In this document: positions 19,243 to 28,816 of the stretch, in pieces
How positions within the stretch are numbered: the first letter of the stretch is position 1
Layout: every line of letters begins with the position of its first letter
Assembly (NCBI GenBank): GCA_937920635.1
Contig: CAKZUE010000021.1
Location: forward strand, 1-64,000
Length of the DNA: 64,000 nucleotides
From: an uncultured Bryobacteraceae bacterium
GTDB lineage: Bacteria > Acidobacteriota > Terriglobia > Bryobacterales > Bryobacteraceae
Direction: 5' to 3'
Position numbers and translations under genes: made by a program
The notes under the pieces: generated by a model
The model's database searches: none
What the model was told of the DNA's origin: nothing
What the model saw: only the letters and a program-made list of their open reading frames with translations

Positions 19243-19554
19243 ATGAGCAACATCGGCTTCTTGTTCACAGTCGGACTTCTTGGCGCCACAGTCTGGCTGG
19301 CTGTCACCCGCCTCCGTCTGCGCCTTGACAACAATTGGCCGCTTGTTTACTATTTCGCTGCTGTTGTCTATCTGAATACCTATCCTTTGACCCTGAACCC
19401 TTACGTGGCCTACGTCGCCGTCATCTGCGCTCTTCTTCTCCGATTCGAGTTTCTCAGCGAGCGGCTTGTCGCCCTTGTCCGGATCATCGAAATCGTCGCT
19501 TTGGCCCACATGGGCTGGACGCTCTTCGGCATCCTTTGGCGGGAAATCCGCTAG
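19243..19554 (+). CDS. Small multi-pass membrane protein of unknown function
   Basis: 103 aa, three or four hydrophobic segments; TATGAT at 19202-19207 upstream. Confidence 0.6.
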   Translation: MSNIGFLFTVGLLGATVWLAVTRLRLRLDNNWPLVYYFAAVVYLNTYPLTLNPYVAYVAVICALLLRFEFLSERLVALVRIIEIVALAHMGWTLFGILWREIR

Positions 19555-19755
19555 CGCCTCGCTTCTCGCCCGCCGCCTGGCCGTCTCTCCCCCAGGCCCG
19601 TTTCCAGTCTTCCAGTCCTCCTCCCGCCCGCCGTGTTTCCAACAACGACGCCACACACCGCAGTGTCTGCCCTGGCGGGAGCCGCAGGCAACCATATCCC
19701 AGCGCGAACCCTTCGGGCCCTGACACACTGAACTCGCGATAGAATAAGACCCATC

Positions 19756-22296
19756 ATGAGGGGCATTGCTGGGCTGTTCATCTGCGGCTGCGCACTCATC
19801 CTTCCGGCGCAGACACCCGCCGACTTCCGGCGAGATGTCGAGCCGATCCTGGCCAGACGCTGCGCGCCATGCCACAACGCTTCGCTCTCGCAAAACGGAG
19901 TCCGGTTCGACGACCGCCAGGCGGCTCTCGCCGGCGGCTACTCCGGTCCGGTTATCGTTCCCGGAAATCCGGATGCCTCGAAGCTGATCCTGCGTGTTAC
20001 CGCCGCGGACAAGAAGCTGCGGATGCCTCCTGCCGGACCGCCGCTGACGCCCGCGGAAATCGCCGTCCTCCGGAGCTGGATTCAGGACGGCGCCCGCTGG
20101 CCGGAGGAGCACTCAGTCAAGCAGGCCGATATTGGCCCTCAAGCGGCTTCTTCGAATCAGCACTGGTCTTTCCGGCCCATCGTGCGGCCGGGCCCTCCCG
20201 ACGTCACGCTGCGCTCCTGGGTGTCCAATCCGATCGACCGTTTCATTCTGGCGCGGCTGGAACGGGAGGGCCTCGCTCCATCTCCGGAAGCCCCCAAGGC
20301 CACGCTGCTCCGCCGGCTCTCGCTCGATCTGACGGGCTTGCCTCCCACGCCAGAAGAGATCCGCGCCTTTCTTGCCGACTCGCGTCCTGACGCATACGAG
20401 CACGCCGTCGACCGGCTGCTTTCGTCTCCGCACTACGCCGAACAGCGGGCGCGTGCATGGCTCGACGCCGCCCGATACGGCGACAGCGACGGACTGGAGA
20501 AAGACCTCGTGCGTCCATGGGCCTGGCGCTGGCGCCAGTGGGTGATCGAAGCCTTCCACAAAGACATGCCGTTCGACCAGTTCACCATCGAGCAGCTGGC
20601 CGGGGACCTTCTCCCGGGCGCCACGATCGAACAACGCATCGCCACCGGGTTCCACCGCAACACGCTCACCAACCGCGAGGGTGGCACAGACCCCGAAGAG
20701 AGCCGGTTCGAGCAGCTCGTCAACCGTGCCAACACGACGGCTACAACGTGGCTGGGGCTCACCGCGGGCTGCGCCCAGTGCCACGACCACAAATACGATC
20801 CGCTGAAGCAGAAGGAATACTACCAGCTCCTCGCCTTCTTTCAGCGCAGCGAGGAAACCAATATCGATGCGCCGCTGCCGGGAGAGTTCGGCGAATGGAT
20901 GCGGCGGCGCCCCGAATATCTGGAGAAGCGCGCTGCGCTGGTCCGCGAATTCGACGTCGAAGCGTTGCAGGAAGAGTGGGAAGAGAAAATCCGCTGGACA
21001 ATGGACAACCCCGGGAAAGACCCCGACTGGGATTTTGCCGTCTCCAACAGCCGGCCCATGCTCGACCGGTTTGAATATCTGCTGAGAAAAGGCAGGAAAA
21101 ACCGGACGGAAAAAGAAAATGAGGCGGTCTTTTACTGGTTCGTTCGGAACCCCGGGCCGCTGAAGCCGGGCCGCGACATCGACAGGATCCGCTGCCTGGC
21201 CGAATTCCGGCGCCGCCTCGACAATCTGGACCGCGAGTACCCCCGGCTTTCGCAGGCGATGGCGATGTTCGAGCTGGAGAATCCGCCGCAAGCCTACATC
21301 GCGCTCAAGGGCGACTTCCGCGCCCGCGGCCTTCCCGTGGAGCCCGATGTTCCCGCCTTCCTTCCGCCCCTGCCCAAAGATGCGCCCCGCAACCGCCTGA
21401 CACTGGCGCGATGGATTGTTTCGAGCGAGAATCCCCTGACGGCGCGCGTTGTCGTGAACCGGATCTGGCAGGAGTTCTTCGGCAAGGGCCTTGTGAAAAC
21501 CAGCGAGGATTTCGGCACGCAGGGAGAGCCTCCGTCCCATCCGGAGCTGCTGGACTGGCTGGCATCGGAGTTCCGCGAAAACGGCTGGAGCGTCAAGCGA
21601 CTGGTGCGTCTCATCGTCACCTCCTCCACATACCGGCAGAGCTCCCATGTGCGCCGCGACCTCATCGACAAGGATCCCGAGAATACATTGCTGGCGCGGC
21701 AGTCACGTCTGCGGCTGCCGGCGGAAAACATCCGGGACGCGGCGCTGGCGGCTGCCGGCCTGCTCAACACGCAGTTAGGCGGGCCGAGCGTTCGGCCGCC
21801 TCAGCCCAAGGGAGTCGCCGAACTCGGCTATGCCAACAGCGTGAAGTGGTTGGATGACGAAGGGCCAGCCCGCTACCGGCGCGGCCTGTACATTCACTTC
21901 CAGCGCACGGCGCCGTATCCGATGCTGGTAAATTTTGATGCGCCGGATTCGTTCACCTCCTGCGCCCGCCGGCGCCGCTCGAACTCGCCATTGCAGGCGC
22001 TGAATCTGCTCAACGATCCCGTCTTCTTCGAAGCTGCGCAGTCTCTGGCCCTGCGGCTGCTGCGCGAAGCTCCTCCGGACCAGCGCATCGACCACGCGTT
22101 CCTGTTGGCTCTGGGCCGGCCGCCATCCGGCCGCGAGCGCGAGCGCATGGAGCGCTTTCTTCAGCAGCATTCAGCCGCCCTGCAAACGCGCAGCGGTCAG
22201 GCGCAGTCGCTGCTTCCGCTCGATCCCGGTCAGGCCGCCTGGGCCAGCGCGGCGCGGGCGCTGCTCAACCTGGAAGAGTTCATCACCCGGGAGTAG
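19756..22296 (+). CDS. PSCyt1 (cytochrome c-like) / DUF1549 / DUF1553 protein
   Basis: 'RRDVEPILARRCAPCHNASLSQNGVRFDDRQAAL', second CxxCH 'GCAQCHDHKYDPLKQKEYYQLLAFFQ', 'PLTARVVVNRIWQEFFGKGLVKTSEDFGTQGEPPSHPELLDWLASEF'. Confidence 0.93.
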   Translation: MRGIAGLFICGCALILPAQTPADFRRDVEPILARRCAPCHNASLSQNGVRFDDRQAALAGGYSGPVIVPGNPDASKLILRVTAADKKLRMPPAGPPLTPAEIAVLRSWIQDGARWPEEHSVKQADIGPQAASSNQHWSFRPIVRPGPPDVTLRSWVSNPIDRFILARLEREGLAPSPEAPKATLLRRLSLDLTGLPPTPEEIRAFLADSRPDAYEHAVDRLLSSPHYAEQRARAWLDAARYGDSDGLEKDLVRPWAWRWRQWVIEAFHKDMPFDQFTIEQLAGDLLPGATIEQRIATGFHRNTLTNREGGTDPEESRFEQLVNRANTTATTWLGLTAGCAQCHDHKYDPLKQKEYYQLLAFFQRSEETNIDAPLPGEFGEWMRRRPEYLEKRAALVREFDVEALQEEWEEKIRWTMDNPGKDPDWDFAVSNSRPMLDRFEYLLRKGRKNRTEKENEAVFYWFVRNPGPLKPGRDIDRIRCLAEFRRRLDNLDREYPRLSQAMAMFELENPPQAYIALKGDFRARGLPVEPDVPAFLPPLPKDAPRNRLTLARWIVSSENPLTARVVVNRIWQEFFGKGLVKTSEDFGTQGEPPSHPELLDWLASEFRENGWSVKRLVRLIVTSSTYRQSSHVRRDLIDKDPENTLLARQSRLRLPAENIRDAALAAAGLLNTQLGGPSVRPPQPKGVAELGYANSVKWLDDEGPARYRRGLYIHFQRTAPYPMLVNFDAPDSFTSCARRRRSNSPLQALNLLNDPVFFEAAQSLALRLLREAPPDQRIDHAFLLALGRPPSGRERERMERFLQQHSAALQTRSGQAQSLLPLDPGQAAWASAARALLNLEEFITRE

Positions 22297-22305
22297 ATAC
22301 GCACC

Positions 22306-23736
22306 ATGAATCCACACGAGTACCGCTCGCTTCTGCGCCGCCGCCGGTTCCTGAAAGAAGTGGCCTGCGGCATCGGCATGATGGGGTTGGCCGACCTGCT
22401 CGCCGCAGATAACCAGGGCTCAGGTGCGGCCAATCCGCTGGCTCCGAAAGCGCCGCACTTTCCCGGCAAGGCGAAGAACGTGATCTTCATGTTCATGGAA
22501 GGCGCTCCCAGCCAGATGGATCTTTACGATCCGAAACCGGCTCTGCAAAAATACGCCGGGCAACCGTTGCCGGAGTCGCTCGCCTCGCAATTGCGCCTGG
22601 CATTCACAAAAAAAGACGCCAAAATTCTCCCAAGTCCGAGACTTTTCCGTCCACACGGCCAAAGCGGAATCGAATTTTCCGACTACATCCCCCACATCGC
22701 CTCGTGCGCCGACGATCTGTGCCTGGTCCGGTCCATGCAGACCGACGCCTTCAACCACCACCCCGGCCAGGCTCTGCTATTCACCGGCTCCATCCAGCTG
22801 GGCCGGCCTACCATGGGCGCATGGGTTTTGTACGGGCTTGGCAGTGAATCGAAAAACCTTCCCGGCTTCGTCGTGCTCAGCTCCGGAGTCGGCACGAGCG
22901 GTGGCGCTTCCAACTTTTCCAGCGGCTTTCTTCCCTCGCATTACCAGGGCACGCTTTTCCGAAATTCCGGCGACCCGATTCTGTATCTCTCGAACCCTGA
23001 AGGCGTGTCTCCAGAAACGCAACGAGAGACGCTCGATCTGATCGGCGATCTGAACCGCGAGCATCTGGCCGAAACGGGCGATGAGGAAATCGTCTCCCGC
23101 ATCGCCAATTACGAACTTGCCTGGCGCATGCAGTCCGCCGCTCCGGAGCTGGCCGATCTTTCCGGCGAGCCGCCGCACATCCGCGAGATGTACGGCCTCG
23201 ACGATCCGGTCACCCGGCAGTTCGCCACCAACTGCATCTTTGCGCGCCGGCTGGTCGAGCGGGGCGTCCGTTTCATCCTGATGATGGATGCCAGTTGGGA
23301 TCAGCACACGTATCTCAACCGGGACCTGAAAAAGAACTGCAATCGTACGGACAAGCCCACGGCAGCCCTCATCAGGGACCTGAAACAACGTGGGCTTCTC
23401 GATTCCACCCTGGTGGTCTGGGGCGGCGAGTTCGGCCGCACTCCCATCGTGGAAATCCGCAATACCGCCGACCCGGAAAACGCCGGCCGCGACCACCACC
23501 CGCTGGCCTACTCCATGTGGCTGGCCGGCGGAGGCATCCGCGGCGGACAGGTGATCGGAAAGACCGACGATCTCGGCTTCAGCGTTGTGGAGGATCCGGT
23601 CCACGTGCATGATCTGCAAGCCACGATCCTGCACTGCCTGGGCTTCGACCACACGCGCCTGACTTACAGGCACATGGGCAGAGACTTCCGTCTCACGGAC
23701 GTGCACGGCGAGGTGGTGAAAAAAATGCTGGCCTGA
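22306..23736 (+). CDS. DUF1501 domain-containing protein (sulfatase-fold, Tat-exported)
   Basis: 'RRRRFLKEVACGIGMMGLADLLAA' signal, 'VIFMFMEGAPSQMDLYDPKPAL', 'LVVWGGEFGRTP'; immediate partner of the DUF1549/1553 gene. Confidence 0.93.
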   Translation: MNPHEYRSLLRRRRFLKEVACGIGMMGLADLLAADNQGSGAANPLAPKAPHFPGKAKNVIFMFMEGAPSQMDLYDPKPALQKYAGQPLPESLASQLRLAFTKKDAKILPSPRLFRPHGQSGIEFSDYIPHIASCADDLCLVRSMQTDAFNHHPGQALLFTGSIQLGRPTMGAWVLYGLGSESKNLPGFVVLSSGVGTSGGASNFSSGFLPSHYQGTLFRNSGDPILYLSNPEGVSPETQRETLDLIGDLNREHLAETGDEEIVSRIANYELAWRMQSAAPELADLSGEPPHIREMYGLDDPVTRQFATNCIFARRLVERGVRFILMMDASWDQHTYLNRDLKKNCNRTDKPTAALIRDLKQRGLLDSTLVVWGGEFGRTPIVEIRNTADPENAGRDHHPLAYSMWLAGGGIRGGQVIGKTDDLGFSVVEDPVHVHDLQATILHCLGFDHTRLTYRHMGRDFRLTDVHGEVVKKMLA

Positions 23737-23742
23737 TACGGA

Positions 23743-24537
23743 TCAAATCAGGCGGAATTCAAACAGGTGCTCATCGGAAGCCGCGAACACGTCAGCCGGC
23801 AGCGGCTCGCGCAGGCGGTACTCTGCGCGTCCGTCAATGATGACGGAAGCGCTGTCGTGAAAGGCCAGAGTCCCGCGGCCCGGCGTGGCGCGCGTGATGC
23901 CCTGAAGAGCGTCGATGAGGACCGGCCGCGACAGCGGCGCTGTCACGCGGTAGCCGCCCGGATCGTTCATGTCATGCACAGCGGCCCGGTAGTGCTCGAA
24001 GATGCGCACGCCCAGCTCCAGATCCGGCCGCCGTTCGCCGTGGAATTGCAGGGCCTGCACCAGCAGGCTCTCGCGCAGGTCCTCGCGCGAGCGGGGCTTG
24101 CCCACCTGCCGCCCCCCGGCGCTGAAGATGAGGTCCCGGTTGATGAAGTACGGCTTGATGTCGACCACCGGCGTTCCGTCGAGAAAATCCAGCCGGTCCA
24201 CATCCAGCCTCCTGCCTTCGCGACGCAGCAGACGCGCCGCGGTCAGCCCGACCGGATTGGGACGCGCCGGTGAGCGGACGGCGAACACTCCGTGCAATCC
24301 CTCTGGTCCCGGATCAGAAACGCCGCGCGGGGTCACCTGAAGCACGTCCCGCTCGGACCCGCCCTGCACCAGCCATCCCAGCACCCAGATGTGCGTGTGT
24401 TTCTCGATGCGGTGCAGCGCCGGTTCGTATTCCGGAAAGATCTCAATGCTTGCAGGAACGCCCCACACCGGCATCTCTTTCCGCACGCGGACGCCGCAGT
24501 GGACCGCCCCGACAGGCTTCAGCTCCCACTCCGTCAT
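23743..24537 (-). CDS. TrmO/TsaA-family tRNA m6t6A37 methyltransferase fused to an FmdE-like C-terminal domain
   Basis: N-terminal 'LKPVGAVHCGVRVR...IEIFPEYEPALHRIEKHTHIWVLGWL...GVFAVRSPARPNPVGLTAARLL...LDFLDGTPVVDIKPYF' (TrmO); C-terminal 'ALQFHGERRPDLELGVRIFEHY...VLIDALQGITRATPGRGTLAFHDSA' parallels FmdE HGHxCPGLxLG and CxVDAIQxxTGCTxGKGNLxFxD. Confidence 0.82.
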   Translation of the reverse strand: MTEWELKPVGAVHCGVRVRKEMPVWGVPASIEIFPEYEPALHRIEKHTHIWVLGWLVQGGSERDVLQVTPRGVSDPGPEGLHGVFAVRSPARPNPVGLTAARLLRREGRRLDVDRLDFLDGTPVVDIKPYFINRDLIFSAGGRQVGKPRSREDLRESLLVQALQFHGERRPDLELGVRIFEHYRAAVHDMNDPGGYRVTAPLSRPVLIDALQGITRATPGRGTLAFHDSASVIIDGRAEYRLREPLPADVFAASDEHLFEFRLI

Positions 24538-24540
24538 GCG

Positions 24541-24831
24541 CTACAGTCCCGCCGGCTTCACGGAGAGCTCGTTGACGACGTTCTTCACGCCCTTCACTTT
24601 CCGTGTGAGCTTGTCCGCCTTCCTCTTGGCCTTTTCAGAACGGACCACGCCCTTCAAGGTCACGATTCCATCTTTCACGGTGATGTCCAGCGCTCCGCCG
24701 CGGACATCGGGATCGCCCGCCAGGCGGCGCCGCACGAGATCGTAGATCTGATCGTCGCCGGAAGCCTGCTGGAATGCCGCCGCGGAGAGGACGGTGAAAC
24801 AGATGATGAGAACCAGGGCCACAACTCGCAT
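24541..24831 (-). CDS. Secreted BON-domain protein
   Basis: Internal ATG gives MRVVALVLIICFTVLSAAAFQQ signal peptide then 'DDQIYDLVRRRLAGDPDVRGGALDITVKDGIVTLKGVVRSEKAKRKADKLTRKVKGVKNVVNELSV' (BON). Confidence 0.85.
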   Translation of the reverse strand: MRVVALVLIICFTVLSAAAFQQASGDDQIYDLVRRRLAGDPDVRGGALDITVKDGIVTLKGVVRSEKAKRKADKLTRKVKGVKNVVNELSVKPAGL

Positions 24832-25059
24832 AAGACACCCTCTCCACAATAAGGGATTTCGCAGAACCCCGTGAAGTGACACGGATGAAGAGGCATCCCT
24901 CCCGGCCCAAGCGGCTCCGCCTGGCGTCAGGGGGCAGCCCCGCGGGCAGTCCCAGCCGGCGGGGCCGAGGTCCGGCCTGCGGCTGAAGCCGCGCCCGTCA
25001 GCGGACCGGCGCCCGGCTCCCGCGTGCATGTGGGGGCGAGATGGCCGCTAAAACTGCCG

Positions 25060-25986
25060 CTAGGCTGCCAGCGCCTTGTCGATGCGGCTGACGGTGTCGT
25101 CGACTTCCGCTTCGCTCAGCATGCCGATCGTGATGGCATCCACCAGTCCGTTCTGGAATACGAACCGCAGCGAGGCGTCGCGCTGCTCCGGCGTGTTGAT
25201 CCGTCCGGCGCCGAAAATCTTCATGCCGATGATGCCCTTGCCGGCCGCCTTCGCCTGCTTGAGATACGGAACCACTTCCTCGACGGAGGCGTCCATGTGT
25301 GCCGCCTTGCCAACATGATTGATGCGCGCCAAAATCACATCCACCCACGGCGAGGAGCACGCAATCTTGAGCGCGCCGAAATCGTGGCAGGAGACGCCAA
25401 CCGCTTTGACAACTCCCCGGGCCTTCAGCTCATTCAGTTCATCCATGCCGCGCGCGAAATCCTGCGTCCAGCGGTCATCCATCATGCAGTGCAGCAGAAC
25501 GATTTCGAGAAAATCCGTGTTCATTTCCTTTCGGAAGCGGTCGACTTCCGCCTTCGCGCCGCCGGAGTAGGAATTCCAGAATTCGGACCGGGGCCAGATC
25601 TTCGACATCACCGTGTACTTTTCGCGCGGCACTCCGCTCAACGCGCGGCGCAAGTACTGGTGCGATCCATAAAGATCCGCCGTATCCATGAAAGTTACGC
25701 CGAGGTCGATGTCGCGCCGGACGAGCGACGTGAAGGTCTGCATTCCCATGCGGGTGTGCTCGCTCGAGCGCGCGCCGCCGTTGAAGCCTGTGCCCTGCGC
25801 CAGTCTCGTGACGCGGACGCCGCTCTTGCCGAGCGTGACCCATTCGGCTGCCTTCGACGGCGCGCTGGCGCCCGCAGGTGTTGAAGACACCGAGGCGGCT
25901 GCCGCCATGCTTCCCAGGACGGAGGCGAACTGCCGGCGGTTTACCGAGGTTGATGCGCACCGGCCATGATTACGCGAGTCGTTCAT
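25060..25986 (-). CDS. Aldo/keto reductase family protein with Tat-type leader
   Basis: 'VNRRQFASVLGSMAAAA' leader; 'FNGGARSS..DIDLGVTFMDTADLYGSHQYLRRALSGVPREKYTVMSK' AKR pattern. Start at internal ATG. Confidence 0.87.
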   Translation of the reverse strand: MNDSRNHGRCASTSVNRRQFASVLGSMAAAASVSSTPAGASAPSKAAEWVTLGKSGVRVTRLAQGTGFNGGARSSEHTRMGMQTFTSLVRRDIDLGVTFMDTADLYGSHQYLRRALSGVPREKYTVMSKIWPRSEFWNSYSGGAKAEVDRFRKEMNTDFLEIVLLHCMMDDRWTQDFARGMDELNELKARGVVKAVGVSCHDFGALKIACSSPWVDVILARINHVGKAAHMDASVEEVVPYLKQAKAAGKGIIGMKIFGAGRINTPEQRDASLRFVFQNGLVDAITIGMLSEAEVDDTVSRIDKALAA

Positions 25987-26098
25987 CGTCAGGCTCCCTC
26001 TGTGTGATTTCTTCTTCTGCGCGGATCCACCGCACGGGTACAGATATCTTATCAACTGCGCCATGACGGCGGGGCACGGCGCGGGGACTAGCGCCGTT

Positions 26099-28753
26099 TC
26101 ACTCCGGACTGATGTAAATCTCGTACCAGAGCGTGGCGCCTGACTCGCCGATCCGGAACCGCGCCTTGCCTTCGAAGTCCTCCACCGGAACACCGGCGAA
26201 CCGGTTCCCATCCGCGTCGAGCGCCCACACGGCGACGCGCCACGGCGAGACAGGAAGAGTGATCGTGGCGGGGATTGTCTCGATCAAGGCAGGGGCGCGG
26301 CCCCAATTGCGCCCAACCGAATTGCGCTGCTGGTTCTTCCAGATCTGGCCGGTGTTCTCGTGATCCCCGGTCGCCACGATCACGCCCCAAGCCTCGCCGC
26401 CTGTGAGCGATCCGCCCTCCCGCGCTGTGATCGCGATCGTCGACCATCCCTGGCGTGTCCGGCCGGGTTCAATGATGACGCCGTCGAGATCAAAAGTGCG
26501 TCCATCGGAGAATCCCACAACCGCCTTCGTCGGCGGCGTGTTCACAGTGAGCACGCCGCGTCCCGCTTCGGTCAGATCCCACACCACCTGCCCGTTGTCC
26601 GAAGCGTAGACCGGCCCCTCGGGGGCGGCGGGCATCTCGTCCAGCCCCTCGGCCTCATCCCCGATGGAAAGCGCGACGCGCGACACCAGTCCCAGCGTGG
26701 CGGGCACGCCGATGCTGGAACCGTCGCCGATGCGCCACTGGCGTCCCTGATTCACCACTGCGTCCAGCTCCGTCTCCCGGTCAAAGCGGATCACGTGCTC
26801 TCCGGCAGCGGGCATGACGTCACCCCGGCGGAAAAGAGATGCGGCCACCAGGGAATTGGCCAGCTTGCCGGGATTGCCTGCTGTGTCGAAAAAGCCGGTC
26901 ACATATTCGTCCATGCCAGTGGGATATTCAAAAAACCAGATGCCATCCCAATCCTGCAAAGCGCCGTAGGCGGCTATAAAGAGTGGCATTTCCGTGGAAT
27001 AGGTGTTCGGCGAGGGATGCTGATATTCGGTCACATTGTGGGGTTTGCCCTTCACGCGCTGGCGGGCGATCCCCGCCAGTGTCGAACCTGCGGGGTTGTT
27101 GACCATGGAGACGTTGTCTACGGTCCAGTTGTCCGGGTTCCAGTCCTGTCCGGAGGGGAACTGCGGGTGTTGCCAGTAGGCGTGCGAGTCGATCGCGTCC
27201 ATCGCGGCCTGAGTGTTCGGCGGACTGTTGGCGATGATGGTAGCGAACACGATGCCGCGGTAGCCGAGATCTTCCTTCACGTACCGCCGCATCTCCTCCC
27301 AATATTTCCTCTCAAGGTCCAGCGCGAAACGAACCCAATCCCGGCGCTGCCCGAGAGTAGCGCCTGCGCCCGCGCGCGCCACGTTGGGCACGTTGCCGCC
27401 TTCCAGGCTCGTCCCTTCAGGCAGCACGCCGATCTGGCCGCCTTCGCGGAATTCCACCTGCGCGATCCAGACCTGTGCCGTCCGGTCTCCGAAACCGTTG
27501 AAGTTGATTCGTGCGTTGGACTCGGTCACGGTGCTCTGGAACGTGATCGAATACTGCCGCCATTCCGTGCCGAGCACAGCGGAAATGGACGGCGCCAGGC
27601 TCGCCCAGTCCGTGTGGGCGCGCTGCAGCCCTGCGTTGACCTGGATCGCGCTCGCCGCCCGGGCCCAAAAGCGCAACGTATAGATCTTGCCGGATTCGAC
27701 GGCGATCCGCGACTGGTTGAACTGCACGTGCCAGCTCGCCCCGCCCGGCGTCTGCACCTCGATCAGCAGCGCCGGTCCGCCCCGGAACTCGTTCGACACC
27801 GAGGCCACCGCCCTGGCGCCCTGGTGGCACTCGATGGTCCATTGAAGTCCGCTTGTCCAGCAACCTCCCGTCCAGCCAGATGCTGTGACCGAAAAATCAC
27901 CATTCAGCAGAAGATTCGGCCCGAATTCCTGGTCGACAACGCCCCAGCCCTGCTTCAGCGCCTCGGTGGACTCGTATTTTGTCCGAAGCCATTCATTCCA
28001 CTTGGCCTGCAAGTCGCGGCGGTAGCGCTCCGGCATGGAATCGGTTACGCCTTCGAACCACTTCTGCACCAGGCCGTTTTCATTCATGATTTCGACAAAA
28101 GCGACGGCAGGATCCCGCGCCAGCGGCGTGTCGCCGCGATACGGATTTGGCGCCGTCAGCAGGTTTCGTGCGTGTTCCTTGTGCAGTTCAAGCGCCGTAT
28201 CGTTGAAGAAACCGAGGATATGCTGGTCTTTCCACCCCATCCGGGAAATTTCATCGCCCAGGCCGTCCGTGCGCTGGAATTCACGGCTGACCAGCAGATT
28301 GATATTGGAATAAATCCCGTTTTCAGCGAGCTTCGCAACAAAATAGTGCAGGCGGTCGAGCCGCTCCGGCGACAATTCCCGGGACGTGCCCTTTGAATAG
28401 TCAATCAGGACGCGGCTCTTGTCCCACGGCGCTTCCAGGTGATGAAAACGGACGCTGTTGAATCCGAACCGCGCCAGGCGCGCCGCGTGGGCTTCCGCGC
28501 GCACGGCATCGGGGAAGGCTGTTGCCGCGCCGACATTGACTCCCAGGAAGCGGATGCGCCGCCCGTCAGCCACGTAATGGCCGTCTTGGCTGACCTCGAC
28601 CCAGGGAGAGTCCGTGGCGATGGCCTGATTCCAGCCGGCGAAACTTGTGATGTTCGGGTCCGCGCCGAACCAGGCCAGGCGGAACGGCTCCAGGCCGCCG
28701 CCCTGTCCGAGCAGCACGCCGGCGCAGCAGACGAAGGAGAGCAAGAGACGCAT
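26099..28753 (-). CDS. Glycoside hydrolase (GH5/GH-A-like) with internal carbohydrate-binding-like module, secreted
   Basis: Signal MRLLLSFVCCAGVLLGQ; 'FLGVNVGAATAFPDAVRAEAHAARLARFGFNSVRFHHLEAPWDKS' typical of TIM-barrel GHs; 'NLLLNGDFSVTASGWTGG...' CBM4/9-like module. Confidence 0.78.
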   Translation of the reverse strand: MRLLLSFVCCAGVLLGQGGGLEPFRLAWFGADPNITSFAGWNQAIATDSPWVEVSQDGHYVADGRRIRFLGVNVGAATAFPDAVRAEAHAARLARFGFNSVRFHHLEAPWDKSRVLIDYSKGTSRELSPERLDRLHYFVAKLAENGIYSNINLLVSREFQRTDGLGDEISRMGWKDQHILGFFNDTALELHKEHARNLLTAPNPYRGDTPLARDPAVAFVEIMNENGLVQKWFEGVTDSMPERYRRDLQAKWNEWLRTKYESTEALKQGWGVVDQEFGPNLLLNGDFSVTASGWTGGCWTSGLQWTIECHQGARAVASVSNEFRGGPALLIEVQTPGGASWHVQFNQSRIAVESGKIYTLRFWARAASAIQVNAGLQRAHTDWASLAPSISAVLGTEWRQYSITFQSTVTESNARINFNGFGDRTAQVWIAQVEFREGGQIGVLPEGTSLEGGNVPNVARAGAGATLGQRRDWVRFALDLERKYWEEMRRYVKEDLGYRGIVFATIIANSPPNTQAAMDAIDSHAYWQHPQFPSGQDWNPDNWTVDNVSMVNNPAGSTLAGIARQRVKGKPHNVTEYQHPSPNTYSTEMPLFIAAYGALQDWDGIWFFEYPTGMDEYVTGFFDTAGNPGKLANSLVAASLFRRGDVMPAAGEHVIRFDRETELDAVVNQGRQWRIGDGSSIGVPATLGLVSRVALSIGDEAEGLDEMPAAPEGPVYASDNGQVVWDLTEAGRGVLTVNTPPTKAVVGFSDGRTFDLDGVIIEPGRTRQGWSTIAITAREGGSLTGGEAWGVIVATGDHENTGQIWKNQQRNSVGRNWGRAPALIETIPATITLPVSPWRVAVWALDADGNRFAGVPVEDFEGKARFRIGESGATLWYEIYISPE

Positions 28754-28816
28754 ATACCCTCAACTCCAACAGTGATTTTACGATGATGAGCGGGCCAATC
28801 CAAGCGAGCGTTCACC

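Noticed and set aside
26360-28396. Plus-strand ORF (678 aa) opposite the glycoside hydrolase
   Set aside because: The minus strand encodes a coherent GH with signal peptide; the plus ORF is a GC-driven open frame.
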